This document shows positions 31,899 through 40,574 of a stretch of 64,000 nt of DNA, one piece after another; the first letter of the stretch is position 1; each line of letters opens with the position of its first letter. The stretch spans positions 1 to 64,000 of the forward strand of contig CAWCPM010000006.1 of assembly GCA_963797565.1 (NCBI GenBank), given 5' to 3'. The translations under genes and the position numbers were made by a program. The notes beneath the pieces were generated by a model. That model was not told where the DNA came from and made no database searches. It worked only from the letters and a program-made list of their open reading frames with translations. This DNA is from JAICYJ01 sp963797565 (lineage in GTDB: Bacteria > Actinomycetota > Thermoleophilia > Gaiellales > JAICJC01).

Positions 31899-34271
31899 CT
31901 ACGTGATGGCGACGTGCCGGGAGAGCGAGGTGGCGCTCATCCAGGCGTGCGATCCGCCGCCGGCGTAGCTCCAGCGCAGGTACGCGGCGCCCGGGGTGGT
32001 GAAGAGGATCCTGCGGGAGTAGCCGCCGCGCCGGTTGACGGCCACGGTGGCGATCGTGCGCCACGCGCCGCCGGCCTTGCGCCGCACCTGCAGGCGCACG
32101 CTGGCGCCGTGCATGTTCGGCCTGGACCTGCCGCCGAAGGTGAATGACGCGCCGCGGTGGACGCGGGCGCTCGACGCCCGCGATCCCAGGCGCGGGATCA
32201 CGTGGATGGTCGTGCCCGGCACCGTCAGGCCCTGCTGGGTGTCCGAACCGGGGAAGATCGCCTGCCAGCTGAGGTTGCGGCGCAACTGGTTGGTGAGCGC
32301 AAAGCTCCAGACGCCGTTCGAGTCGGTCTGGTCGCGGTACCAGTAGATCCTGTTGCCCTCGCGCAGCTCGACGTAGACCCGGCGGTTCGCGATCGGTGCG
32401 TCGGTCGAATCGGTGAGCGTGCCGGCGAGGGTGACCTGCCGGCCGTACTTGATCGTCTCGGTCTCGGTGGGACTGGTGATGTCCAGGTTGGTCGCGTCCG
32501 GGTTGACCGCCGCGGGCGTGAACGCCGCCAGGGCGACCGCCAGCGCGTCGGCTTTGGGCGAGCCCAGCCCGGTGGCGGGGTCATACCCGGGGGCGGCCTC
32601 GTAGAGGCCGGAGCCGTTGACGCTGTTGGCGCCCCGGGTGATGTCCCAGAACAGGGCCGGGTCGCTGTAGAGCAGCGGGTTCGCGAATCCCATGCGCTGG
32701 CCGCCGTGCAACAGGGAGTAGGTGTTCGCGTCCGCCGTGATGGCGGCCATCAGCGGCGCGCCGCCGCTGGTGCCGCCGACCGGGAACCAGGGGACACCAC
32801 GCGGGCAGTGAGAAGCCACGGACGTGCACTTGATGATGTAGCCGGTGCTGGGCTTGGCATCAAGCGCGATGTCGGGCACCTGCCGGCAGAAGCCGGTGGG
32901 GTTGCCGCACTTGACTCCGTTGTCGTAGCTGCGCTCGGGGTTGCCGCTCTGGTACGACGGCTGCGACCAGTTCCTGGAGATGCCGCCGCCGCCGTACCGC
33001 CAGGCGGTGCTGTTCGCGCCGTTGGCCGAGTGCAGAACGGTGCCGCCGACGCCGGTCACGAACGGCTGCGATGCGGGGTCGTCGACGACCAGCTTCGTGT
33101 CGCTGGGCTGCTGTGGTTCGCAGGCGCTCGACCCGGAGTCGCCGGATGCGGCGTAGAACGAGAGGCCGGCGGCGGCCGCCAGCTGCAGCTGGTACGACTC
33201 GGCCTGCAGGAAGGACGGCGGCAGGGAGTCCTCGCACGCGCCCCAGCTGTCGCTGACGATGTAGGTGTTCGTGGAGGCTGCGGTGCTGGTCATGCGGTCG
33301 ACCATGGGCAGGATCTGGGCGATGCTGTTGGGCGCCGTGTAGACCTCGACGCTGCCCAGGCCGGGCGCGTTTGACAGCGCCACCTCGATGTCGAGCTCGA
33401 CCTCGATCGCCCCGGCCATCGTGTTGCTGCCGCCGTTGATGGGTCGGCTGTGCACGGGGGTGTGCAGCCCGAAGCAGGACTTGAACGATGAGATGTCGGA
33501 GGACTTGAAGTTGGAGAACTCGACCAGCGCGATCGACTCACCGGTGCCGTCGTCGCCGTTCTGGATCAGGGAGCGATGGCCGTACGCGGTGGCCAGGTCG
33601 CCGGGCAGGTAGCCGCCGTAGAAGTTCTGCGCTTGCTTCGGGCCGGGGCAGGACGGCGTCGGCACAGCCGTGTGCGGCGTCAGCTTCGGCCGGGTGGCCA
33701 GGCTCTGCAGCTTGGTGGCGGTGTCCAGGCCGGTGACCGAGGACACCAGCGGCGAGATCGCGGCCGGCAGCTGCACCGCGGCGTCCGGGGCGCGGAACAC
33801 GTGGCCGTTCGATCCGCGGTAGGTGGAGAGGCCGACGTGGAAGGCACGCGATGCCGCGGCCGCGGTGCCGTGGAAGCTGAGCGTGAGCAGGCCGGAGCGC
33901 TCCAGGCGCAGCCCGTGCGCGCGCATGTAGGCGACGACCGCGGCCCGGTCGGCGGGGCTGGGCGCGAACAGCGACCGCAGCTGGGCCGTGCTCATCGGGT
34001 TCGAGCCGCTGGAAGTGCGGGCGCTGTAGGCCAGCAGCGAGGCGTTTCGCGGCTTCAGCGAGACGGTCACGTCGATCGGCCGGGCGGCCGCGGTGGGCGC
34101 AACGCGGGCGGCTCCACGCAGGGCCGGCAGGGCGCTGCCGGGCACCGATCGTAGGGTTGGGGTGACGGAGGGTCGGGTGCTGGCCGCGGCGGCCCCGGGG
34201 CCGGAAACGAGGACGAGCGTCGATAGCGCGACGACCAGCAGCCGCGAGGAGGGGGTCAGCATCGCTCTCAT
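31899..34271 (-). CDS. Secreted sedolisin (S53 serine-carboxyl peptidase) with C-terminal Ig-like part
   Basis: A 790-residue secreted acid peptidase. After a signal peptide (LLVVALSTLVLVSGPGAAAA) comes the pro-kumamolisin prodomain (to about residue 200), then the S53 catalytic domain with the Glu290/Asp294 pair (AIEVELDIEV), the SGDSGSS oxyanion-Asp region and the nucleophile Ser502 in GGTSGGAP. The calcium site WDITRGANSV to PGYDPATGLGSP closes the domain near residue 580. A further 200 residues form beta-sandwich-type repeats (VTLAGTLTDSTDAPIANRRV) that may bind polymers. Two ATGs three codons apart are possible starts. It probably degrades protein outside the cell at low pH. Confidence 0.9.
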   Translation of the reverse strand: MRAMLTPSSRLLVVALSTLVLVSGPGAAAASTRPSVTPTLRSVPGSALPALRGAARVAPTAAARPIDVTVSLKPRNASLLAYSARTSSGSNPMSTAQLRSLFAPSPADRAAVVAYMRAHGLRLERSGLLTLSFHGTAAAASRAFHVGLSTYRGSNGHVFRAPDAAVQLPAAISPLVSSVTGLDTATKLQSLATRPKLTPHTAVPTPSCPGPKQAQNFYGGYLPGDLATAYGHRSLIQNGDDGTGESIALVEFSNFKSSDISSFKSCFGLHTPVHSRPINGGSNTMAGAIEVELDIEVALSNAPGLGSVEVYTAPNSIAQILPMVDRMTSTAASTNTYIVSDSWGACEDSLPPSFLQAESYQLQLAAAAGLSFYAASGDSGSSACEPQQPSDTKLVVDDPASQPFVTGVGGTVLHSANGANSTAWRYGGGGISRNWSQPSYQSGNPERSYDNGVKCGNPTGFCRQVPDIALDAKPSTGYIIKCTSVASHCPRGVPWFPVGGTSGGAPLMAAITADANTYSLLHGGQRMGFANPLLYSDPALFWDITRGANSVNGSGLYEAAPGYDPATGLGSPKADALAVALAAFTPAAVNPDATNLDITSPTETETIKYGRQVTLAGTLTDSTDAPIANRRVYVELREGNRIYWYRDQTDSNGVWSFALTNQLRRNLSWQAIFPGSDTQQGLTVPGTTIHVIPRLGSRASSARVHRGASFTFGGRSRPNMHGASVRLQVRRKAGGAWRTIATVAVNRRGGYSRRILFTTPGAAYLRWSYAGGGSHAWMSATSLSRHVAIT

Positions 34272-34346
34272 TCTGCGCGGTGCGCTGCGGATTGTCCAAC
34301 GTTCGCTGTGTGATTTCTTGGAACGCCTTACGCGTAGCATTGGCGC

Positions 34347-34739
34347 ATGTGCTCGAAGCCTGTCGCCAACCCCCAGCCACGCGAGGGGGCGGACGCGCTG
34401 GTCAGCGATGCGCGCGGCCGCGTGCTGCTCGTTCGCAGGGCCGATGACGGCCGCTGGGCGATGCCGGGTGGATGGGTCGATCCGGGTGAGACGCCGGAGC
34501 AGGCCGTGGTGCGGGAGGTCGCGGAGGAGACGGGGCTGCGGGTCTCGGCGCCGCGACTGCTGCACACGAAGCAGCGGCCGGCGAGCGTCCACTACACCTT
34601 CGGATGCAAGCTCGACGGCGGCGATCTGCGTACGTCGGATGAGTCACTCGAAGTGGCCTTCGTCTCGCCCGACGAGATCGGTCAGTGGCACACGGATCAT
34701 CACGAGCGGCTGACGGCGGCGCTTGCCGAGCTCGCTTGA
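34347..34739 (+). CDS. Nudix hydrolase
   Basis: A 130-residue Nudix protein with an intact box: GWVDPGETPEQAVVREVAEE followed by TGL, matching Gx5Ex7REUxEExGU. It hydrolyses a nucleoside-diphosphate-linked substrate using magnesium held by the REVAEE glutamates. It lacks zinc-ribbon or other appended domains; the short N-terminus carries one cysteine. It diverges from the sedolisin gene over 75 bp and converges on the broken PNPOx-like gene. Substrate not predictable. Confidence 0.85.
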   Translation: MCSKPVANPQPREGADALVSDARGRVLLVRRADDGRWAMPGGWVDPGETPEQAVVREVAEETGLRVSAPRLLHTKQRPASVHYTFGCKLDGGDLRTSDESLEVAFVSPDEIGQWHTDHHERLTAALAELA

Positions 34740-34850
34740 CGGCGAGGAACGAGGTTGTCAAACACCGACCGCGCCGTGCGGGCATCTCGGCACGCCGGCG
34801 AAGCGGAGCGTTGCATCGCCGTGACAGCGATCCCTCGGATGGATCGACTG

Positions 34851-35277
34851 TCAGTGACCCGATATCCGGGTCACATCGACCCGGATCGGCACCGAATAGT
34901 CGGCCGCGAACGCCGCCGGCGTCCAGCCGTTCCGGCTGATCCGCTCCTCGTACTTCTCGATGTAGGTGCGCAACGCTGTCGGCCGCCGGGTCGTCGCTGA
35001 TGCGTGCGCGGCCGGACACCACCACCACATCGCCGCCGGCGCCGTCTCCGTCCAGGTGCACGGACACCCGAGCGCCGGCCGCGATGTTGCGGAGCTTGGC
35101 GGTGTTCGGCCTGCTGTAGATCAGGAGGCTGCCGACGCCGTCCCACAGAAACCAGACCGGCACCGGCACCGGAGCGCCGGCCGGGTTGACCGTTACCAGC
35201 CAGCCGATCAGCTCGTCGCGCAGGCGCCGGTCGGCGCGGGCGCCGAACTCCGTGGAGAGGTCGAGCAGCGGCGGCAT
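34851..35277 (-). pseudogene. F420/FMN-dependent PNPOx-like protein, frameshifted
   Basis: The 5' part encodes a split-barrel flavin/deazaflavin-binding protein (LVTVNPAGAPVPVPVWFLWD, then YSRPNTAKLRNIAAGARVSV and VVVVSGRARI). Near 34966-34975 the frame shifts by one base: the expected C-terminus TYIEKYEERISRNGW to DYSVPIRVDVTRIS is present, but in another frame, ending at 34851. One extra base (or two missing) explains it. The intact product would be about 141 residues, close to the Rv3369/TIGR03667 group. Either a recent inactivation or a base-calling error; translation without correction would run into unrelated antisense sequence. Confidence 0.75.
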
Positions 35278-35299
35278 CGTCGACGAGGATAGCCCGCGA

Positions 35300-35323
35300 G
35301 AGCGATCAACCGCCTGATCGCTC
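35300..35323. promoter_or_regulatory. Hairpin or operator between PNPOx-like and NlpC/P60 genes
   Basis: A 9-bp perfect inverted repeat GAGCGATCA/TGATCGCTC with a 6-base loop lies 23 bp upstream of the PNPOx-like start and about 120 bp upstream of the NlpC/P60 start, in the divergent promoter gap. The rest of the 165-bp gap shows no clear signal. Confidence 0.35.
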
Positions 35324-35442
35324 GGGGAGTATGCAATAGCGACCGGCAAACGTTCCGTCATAAAGCGAACGCGCGCCACACCTGACCGTTTACACAAGCG
35401 TGCTGCGACCTCAGCAAGAACAGGTCTGTACTCTTCGCCGCT

Positions 35443-36039
35443 GTGAAACGGGCTCTGCTCACAATCCTGGCAGCGTCACTGCTGTCGCCTATCACTGCGC
35501 GCGCCGCCGCAACCGGCCACGTCTTCCACCGCCACCACCCGGCTCCGGCTCGGCCGCAGACCCTGGGCGCGCGCGCGGCCAAGTTCTCGCTGCGCTTCCG
35601 CGGCACGCCCTACGTGTGGGCGGGGACGACGCCGCGCGGCTTCGACTGCTCAGGCTTCACGCGGTTCGTCTACGCCCACATGGGCATCGGGCTGCCGCAC
35701 TCGAGCTACGCCCAGTGGACGATGGGACGCCACGTGGGGCGCCACGCGCTGCGCCCCGGCGACCTGGTCTTCTTCGACGGACTCGGCCACGTCGGCCTGT
35801 GGATCGGCCACGGCCGGTTCATCCACGCACCCCAGACCGGTGACGTGGTGTCGGTGGCCACCCTCAGCCACGGCTGGTACGCGGCGGCCTACAGCGGCGC
35901 CGTCCGTCTGCGCGGCACCCAGCGCTCGCACCTGGCCAGGCGACGGCAGCCAGCGCCCCCTGCACCTGGTCGCGCACGCCTGAGCCGCGGCCCGTGCGCT
36001 GACGGCGGAGCTGCGGCATCATACGTCCTGGATGGTTGA
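35443..36039 (+). CDS. Secreted NlpC/P60 peptidoglycan endopeptidase
   Basis: A 198-residue exported cysteine peptidase. Signal peptide (ALLTILAASLLSPITARAAA), a short His/Pro-rich linker, then a single NlpC/P60 domain with catalytic Cys in RGFDCSGFTRFVY, His in LGHVGLWIGHG and the third polar residue in RFIHAPQTG. Such enzymes cut the D-Glu to diaminopimelate (or lysine) bond in cell-wall peptides. The C-terminal 35 residues are low-complexity and basic and may bind the wall. GTG start. Its last codons overlap a possible 54-codon frame. Confidence 0.85.
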   Translation: MKRALLTILAASLLSPITARAAATGHVFHRHHPAPARPQTLGARAAKFSLRFRGTPYVWAGTTPRGFDCSGFTRFVYAHMGIGLPHSSYAQWTMGRHVGRHALRPGDLVFFDGLGHVGLWIGHGRFIHAPQTGDVVSVATLSHGWYAAAYSGAVRLRGTQRSHLARRRQPAPPAPGRARLSRGPCADGGAAASYVLDG

Positions 36040-36196
36040 TTCCACGAGCTACGCGGCGTTGGATCTGGTCTGGGACACGCTGGACGCCACGATCGTCCCT
36101 GGCCAGGACATGCCCAGCTGCCCTGCGGACGCTCCCGACGTCCAACGCGCCTCATCCTGCGCTAGCATCTACGCATCTCGTGGAATCAACATCTAG
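36032..36196 (+). CDS. Possible 54-residue small protein (weak)
   Basis: An ATG frame inside the NlpC/P60 stop region (MVDSTSYAALDLVWDTLDAT then GQDMPSCPADAPDV), ending in a TAG that overlaps the GTG of the next gene as TAGTG. Stop-start overlaps at both ends would allow coupled translation. It is acidic, with two cysteines, and not recognised. It nearly fills the space between the arms of a 14-bp inverted repeat, so it may equally be chance coding across a structured spacer. Confidence 0.25.
   Translation: MVDSTSYAALDLVWDTLDATIVPGQDMPSCPADAPDVQRASSCASIYASRGINI
36035..36190. repeat. 14-bp inverted repeats flanking a 128-bp spacer
   Basis: GTTGATTCCACGAG at 36035-36048 and its exact complement at 36177-36190 bracket 128 bp. 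The 12-mer TGGTTGATTCCA of the left arm recurs at 57029-57040 in another intergenic region. The outline is that of a very small inverted-repeat element or a paired binding site. Confidence 0.5.
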
Positions 36197-36471
36197 TGGC
36201 GAAACTCGATCAGGCGCGATGGTGGGCGATCCGGTCGGTGCGAAGCCGCAAGCCGGCCACGTATCGCTGTCCGCTCTGCGGGCTGAGGCTGCACGCCATG
36301 AGCGATCACGTGCTGATCTCCCCGGAGGGAGACGGCGACCGGCGCCGCCACGCGCACCGCGAGTGCGTGCTGGCGGCGCGCGAGGCCGGCCGGCTGCCGC
36401 TGGAGAGCGAGTGGCGGGCCACCCAGCCGCGGCCTCCGTCGCTGTGGCAGAGGCTGCTGGGCAAAGCCTGA
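36196..36471 (+). CDS. Small Cys/His-containing protein (zinc-ribbon-like)
   Basis: A 91-residue basic protein. YRCPLCGLRLHAM followed about 25 residues later by RRHAHRECVLAA gives a CxxC...HxxC arrangement suited to one zinc ion. The ends are basic and tryptophan-containing (ARWWAIRSVRSRK, SLWQRLLGKA), as in nucleic-acid or ribosome-associated factors. GTG start overlapping the preceding small frame's stop. Ends 22 bp before the alpha-mannosidase gene, so cotranscription is possible. Not a recognised named family. Confidence 0.6.
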   Translation: MAKLDQARWWAIRSVRSRKPATYRCPLCGLRLHAMSDHVLISPEGDGDRRRHAHRECVLAAREAGRLPLESEWRATQPRPPSLWQRLLGKA

Positions 36472-36493
36472 AATGATCTAGGGTGTCGCGCTG

Positions 36494-39469
36494 ATGCTGC
36501 GCCACCCCGCCTACACGCGCGAGCGCATCGCCCAGGTCGGGGACCGGATCCGCGCGCTGATCCACGCCGACGCCGTCGCCCCCGAGCGGCTGGCCGTCGC
36601 CGGCCCGGTCGACCGCATCGAGCCGGCCGAGGCGGAGCTGCTCGACTACCGCGACTGCGAGCTGGGCGAGACGTTCGGGCCGCTCTGGGCCACCTACTGG
36701 TTCAAGGTCGAGGCGACCGTGCCGGAGCGCTGGCAGGGTGAGCGCGTCGATCTGCTCTGGGTCAGCCACAGCGAGGCCACGCTCTGGGACGGCGGCCGGG
36801 CGCTCCAGGGCCTGAACACCAGCCCCGACGGCGCCCGCGTTGACGCCATGCTGCGCCAGGCGGCGGCCGCCGGCGAGCGGCTCGATCTGCGCGTCGAGCT
36901 CGCCTGCAACGGCCTCTTCGGTGAGCTGCCGCGCCCCTATGCCAGCCGTGAGCCGGTGGTGCTCGACCGCTGCCAGATCGCCCGCTTCGACCCGCGCGCC
37001 TGGCGGCTGCACCACGACTTCGACGTGCTGCGCCGGCTCGAGGCCGAGCACGCCGACGGGCTCGACCCGACCTGGGCGGGCGAGCTGCTCTACGAGCTGA
37101 ACCGCGTCTGCAACGTCTGGTCGGAGCACGATCCGGCCACGTGGGACGAGGCCGAGGCGATCCTGGCGCCCCTGCTCGACCGCCGCAACGCCACGGTCAC
37201 CCACGAGCTATCGGCGATCGGCCACGCCCACCTCGACACCGCCTGGCTGTGGCCGCTGGCCGAGAGCTACCGCAAGGCGGTGCGCAGCTTCAGCTCGCAG
37301 GTCGCCTACATGGACCGCTATCCGGAGTTCCGGTTCGCGTGCTCGCAGGCCCAGCAGTACGACTGGATCCGGCGCCGCAACCCGGAGCTGTACGGGCGCA
37401 TCCGCGCACGCGTGGAGTCCGGCCAGTGGCTGCCTGTGGGCGGCACCTGGGTGGAGCCCGACTGCAACCTGCCGTCGGGCGAGTCGCTGGTGCGCCAGTT
37501 CCTGCACGGCCAGCGCTACTTCGAGCGGGAGTTCGGCCGCCGCTGTCCCGAGTTCTGGAACCCTGACGTGTTCGGCTACAACGGCCAGCTGCCCCAGATC
37601 ATGCGCGGCGCCGGGATCGGCCGGTTCCTCACCCAGAAGCTGTCCTGGAACCGGTTCAACCCGCCCGCCCACCACACCTTCACCTGGCAGGGGATCGACG
37701 GGTCGCAGGTGCTCGCGCACTTCCCGCCGGCCGACACGTACAACGCCACCGCCGAGGTGGCCGAGCTGCGCCGCAGCGTCCGCGACTACAAGGACCACGA
37801 CCGCTCGCACCGCAGCCTGCTGGTGTTCGGCCACGGCGACGGCGGCGGTGGGCCGACGCCGGACATGCTGGAGACGCTGCGCCGCGCCCGCGACCTGCAG
37901 GGCCTTCCGCGCACGACCATCACCACCAGCGATCAGTTCTTCACCGCGCTGGAGGCCGATGCCCGCGACCTGCCGGCGATCCTGGGTGAGCTCTACTTCG
38001 AGTACCACCGCGGCACCTACACGTCGCAGGCTGCTGTCAAACTGGGCAACGCGCAGGGCGAGCGGGCGCTGCACGATGCCGAGTTCCTGGCCGCGGCCGC
38101 GATGCGCGAGGCCGGCGCCGCCTACCCCGCCGAGCGGCTGGACGAGCTCTGGAAGCTGCTGCTGCTGAACCAGTTCCACGACATCCTGCCCGGCTCGGGC
38201 ATCGGCCTGGTCTACGAGGATGCCGCCCGTGACCACGCCGCTGTGCTTGGGGGCGCCGAGGCGCTGGCGGCCGGCGCGCTGGCGGCGATCGCGGGCGGCG
38301 GCGAGCCGGCGCCGCTGAACACGATGGGAGCGGCCCGCGCCGAGGTGGCGGAGCGGCCGGACGGAGAGCTGGCCTGGGTGGAGGCGCCCAGCTACGGCAT
38401 CGGCAGCGCTGCGGGCGCCGGGCCGGACGTCGCACGTGCGACCGAGCGGGGAGACCGCGTGGTGCTCGAGAACGGCCTGCTGCGGGCCGAGCTCACCCGC
38501 GAGGGCCGCCTCGTCTCGCTGGTGCACCTGACGGGCGATCGCGAGGCCATGGCGCAGCCCGGGAACGTGTTCCAGCTGTACGACGACCGGCCCACGGCCT
38601 ACGAGGCCTGGGACGTCGACCCCTTCCACCTCGAGACGGTCCGGGACGCCGGGCCGGCGGAGTCCTGCGCCGTCACCCAGCCGGGCGGGCTGCGGGCGCA
38701 GGTGGAGCTGCGGTACCGGATCGGGACGGGCAGCACGCTGCGCCAGCTGGTGCGCCTGGACGCGGGTGCATCCCGGCTCGAGTTCCACTGCGAGGTCGAC
38801 TGGCGGGAGCGCCAAACGATGCTGAAGGTGCTGTTCCCGGTGGCCGTGCACAGCGCCTCCGCCACCTACCAGATGCAGTTCGGCCACGCCGAGCGGCCCA
38901 CCCACTTCTCCACCAGCCACGACCTGGCCCGCTACGAGGTGCCCGGCCACCGCTTCGCCGACCTGTCCGAGCACGGCTTCGGCGTGGCGCTCCTGACCGA
39001 CTGCAAGTACGGCTACTCGACGCTTGGCGGCGAGATGCGGATCAGCCTGCTGCGCTCCGCCTCCGTGCCCGACCCCGAGGCCGACGCCGGCAGCCACCGG
39101 TTCAGCTACGCGGTGATGCCGCACCCGGGCGGCTGGCGTGAGGCGGGCGTGGTGGCCGAGGCGGCGCGTTTCGCGACGCCGCTGCGGTGGGCCGCGGGCG
39201 CGGGCGAGCCGCGGTCATGGCTGTCGGTCGACGACCCCAACCTGGTGCTCGACACCGTCAAGCGGGCCGAGGACTCCGACGCCCTGCTGCTACGGCTGTA
39301 CGAGGCCCACGGCGCGCGCGGCAGGGCGCGCCTGCGCGTGGGCTGGCCGGTCGCCGAGGCCGTGTCGTGCAACCTGCTCGAGGACGAGGGCGAGCCGCTG
39401 CCGCTGGCCGGCGGGGTGATCGAGCTCGGCTACCGGCCCCACCAGATCATCAGCCTGCTGGTCAGGTGA
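36494..39469 (+). CDS. GH38 alpha-mannosidase
   Basis: A 991-residue cytoplasmic retaining alpha-mannosidase, usual length for the bacterial type. The zinc motif HAHLDTAWLWPLAE (His244, His246, Asp248) and the nucleophile region FWNPDVFGYNGQLPQI (Asp358 probable) are intact, with FGHGDGGGGPTPDML further on, and the C-terminal beta domains (GVALLTDCKYGYS) present. No signal peptide, so it acts on imported mannosides. It converges on the ABC importer operon with an 8-bp overlap; the importer and enzyme are probably one functional unit for alpha-mannosides. Confidence 0.92.
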   Translation: MLRHPAYTRERIAQVGDRIRALIHADAVAPERLAVAGPVDRIEPAEAELLDYRDCELGETFGPLWATYWFKVEATVPERWQGERVDLLWVSHSEATLWDGGRALQGLNTSPDGARVDAMLRQAAAAGERLDLRVELACNGLFGELPRPYASREPVVLDRCQIARFDPRAWRLHHDFDVLRRLEAEHADGLDPTWAGELLYELNRVCNVWSEHDPATWDEAEAILAPLLDRRNATVTHELSAIGHAHLDTAWLWPLAESYRKAVRSFSSQVAYMDRYPEFRFACSQAQQYDWIRRRNPELYGRIRARVESGQWLPVGGTWVEPDCNLPSGESLVRQFLHGQRYFEREFGRRCPEFWNPDVFGYNGQLPQIMRGAGIGRFLTQKLSWNRFNPPAHHTFTWQGIDGSQVLAHFPPADTYNATAEVAELRRSVRDYKDHDRSHRSLLVFGHGDGGGGPTPDMLETLRRARDLQGLPRTTITTSDQFFTALEADARDLPAILGELYFEYHRGTYTSQAAVKLGNAQGERALHDAEFLAAAAMREAGAAYPAERLDELWKLLLLNQFHDILPGSGIGLVYEDAARDHAAVLGGAEALAAGALAAIAGGGEPAPLNTMGAARAEVAERPDGELAWVEAPSYGIGSAAGAGPDVARATERGDRVVLENGLLRAELTREGRLVSLVHLTGDREAMAQPGNVFQLYDDRPTAYEAWDVDPFHLETVRDAGPAESCAVTQPGGLRAQVELRYRIGTGSTLRQLVRLDAGASRLEFHCEVDWRERQTMLKVLFPVAVHSASATYQMQFGHAERPTHFSTSHDLARYEVPGHRFADLSEHGFGVALLTDCKYGYSTLGGEMRISLLRSASVPDPEADAGSHRFSYAVMPHPGGWREAGVVAEAARFATPLRWAAGAGEPRSWLSVDDPNLVLDTVKRAEDSDALLLRLYEAHGARGRARLRVGWPVAEAVSCNLLEDEGEPLPLAGGVIELGYRPHQIISLLVR

Positions 39470-40574
39470 GGGCGGCGCCGCTCTCCGGGTCGAAGAAGTA
39501 GAGCCGGTCGACGTCGACGCGCAGCCGCGTTGCGCCGCCCTCGGCCAGCGACGCGCGTCGCTCCAGCCGCGCGGTCAGCAGCGTGTCCGCCATACCGGCG
39601 GGGGCGAGGTAGGCGACCAGCTCCGAGCCCAGCGACTCCAGCCGCGACACCGTCACGTCGATCTCGCCGCCGCCGCCGTCGCCCGTGCCGAAGTTCTCGG
39701 GCCGGATGCCCAGCGTGACCGGCTTTCCCAGGTAGGCGCGCAGCACCGGCCGCTGCTCCAGCAGCTTCGGTGCCGCCAGGCGGGCGCCGCCGACGCTGAC
39801 GGCACAGCCGTCGCCGTCCGCCTCCAGCCGGGCCGGCAGCAGGTTCATCGAGGGCGAGCCGATGAAGCCGGCGACGAAGGCGTTGACCGGCTGGTCGTAG
39901 ACCTGGTCGGGCGTTCCCAACTGCTGCAGCAGGCCGTCGCGCAGGATCGCCACGCGGTCGCCCATCGTCATCGCCTCGGTCTGGTCGTGCGTGACGTACA
40001 GGGTGGGAGCGGCGATCCGGCGCTGCACGCGGATGATCTCGCCGCGCATCTCCACCCGCAGCTTGGCGTCCAGGTTGGAGAGCGGCTCGTCCATCAGGAA
40101 CGCTGACGGCTCGCGCACGATCGCGCGTCCCATCGCCACCCGCTGGCGCTGGCCCCCCGACAGCTGCCGGGGCTTGCGGTTGAGCAACTCGGTGAGGCCC
40201 AGCATCACCGCTGCCTCGTCCACCCGCCGGCGGATCTCGTCCCTCGGCATCCGCGCCATCTTGAGGCCGAACGCCATGTTGTTGCGCACCGTCATGTGCG
40301 CGTAGAGGGCGTAGTTCTGGAACACCATCGCGATGTCGCGGTCGCGCGGTGGCAGCCTGGTCACCACCCTGTCGTTGATCCGGATCTGGCCGTCGGTGAC
40401 CGGCTCCAGGCCGGCCACCATCCGCAGCGCGGTGGTCTTGCCGCAGCCGGACGGGCCGACCAGCACCATGAACTCCCCGGGCTGCACCTCCAGACTGAGG
40501 TCGTTCACCGCGACCACGCCACCGGGGAAGTGCTTGGTGACCGACTCCAGCGTGATCGTCCCGGTGGCGGTCAT
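39462..40574 (-). CDS. Sugar ABC importer ATPase, MsmK/UgpC type
   Basis: A 370-residue ATPase: Walker A GPSGCGKTT, Q-loop FQNYALYAHM, signature LSGGQRQR, Walker B AFLMDEPLSNLDAKLR, switch VTHDQTEAM, then the C-terminal TOBE/MalK regulatory domain (GIRPENFG). MalK-type ATPases in actinobacteria (MsiK) often power several importers, which matters here because the other sugar importer in the window has none. Last in the minus-strand order binding protein, permease, permease, ATPase, coupled by ATGA. Confidence 0.93.
   Translation of the reverse strand: MTATGTITLESVTKHFPGGVVAVNDLSLEVQPGEFMVLVGPSGCGKTTALRMVAGLEPVTDGQIRINDRVVTRLPPRDRDIAMVFQNYALYAHMTVRNNMAFGLKMARMPRDEIRRRVDEAAVMLGLTELLNRKPRQLSGGQRQRVAMGRAIVREPSAFLMDEPLSNLDAKLRVEMRGEIIRVQRRIAAPTLYVTHDQTEAMTMGDRVAILRDGLLQQLGTPDQVYDQPVNAFVAGFIGSPSMNLLPARLEADGDGCAVSVGGARLAAPKLLEQRPVLRAYLGKPVTLGIRPENFGTGDGGGGEIDVTVSRLESLGSELVAYLAPAGMADTLLTARLERRASLAEGGATRLRVDVDRLYFFDPESGAALT

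Noticed and set aside
34402..34850. Long C-terminal extension of the PNPOx-like protein
   Set aside because: It reads antisense to the Nudix gene after the frameshift; the expected C-terminus lies in the neighbouring frame.
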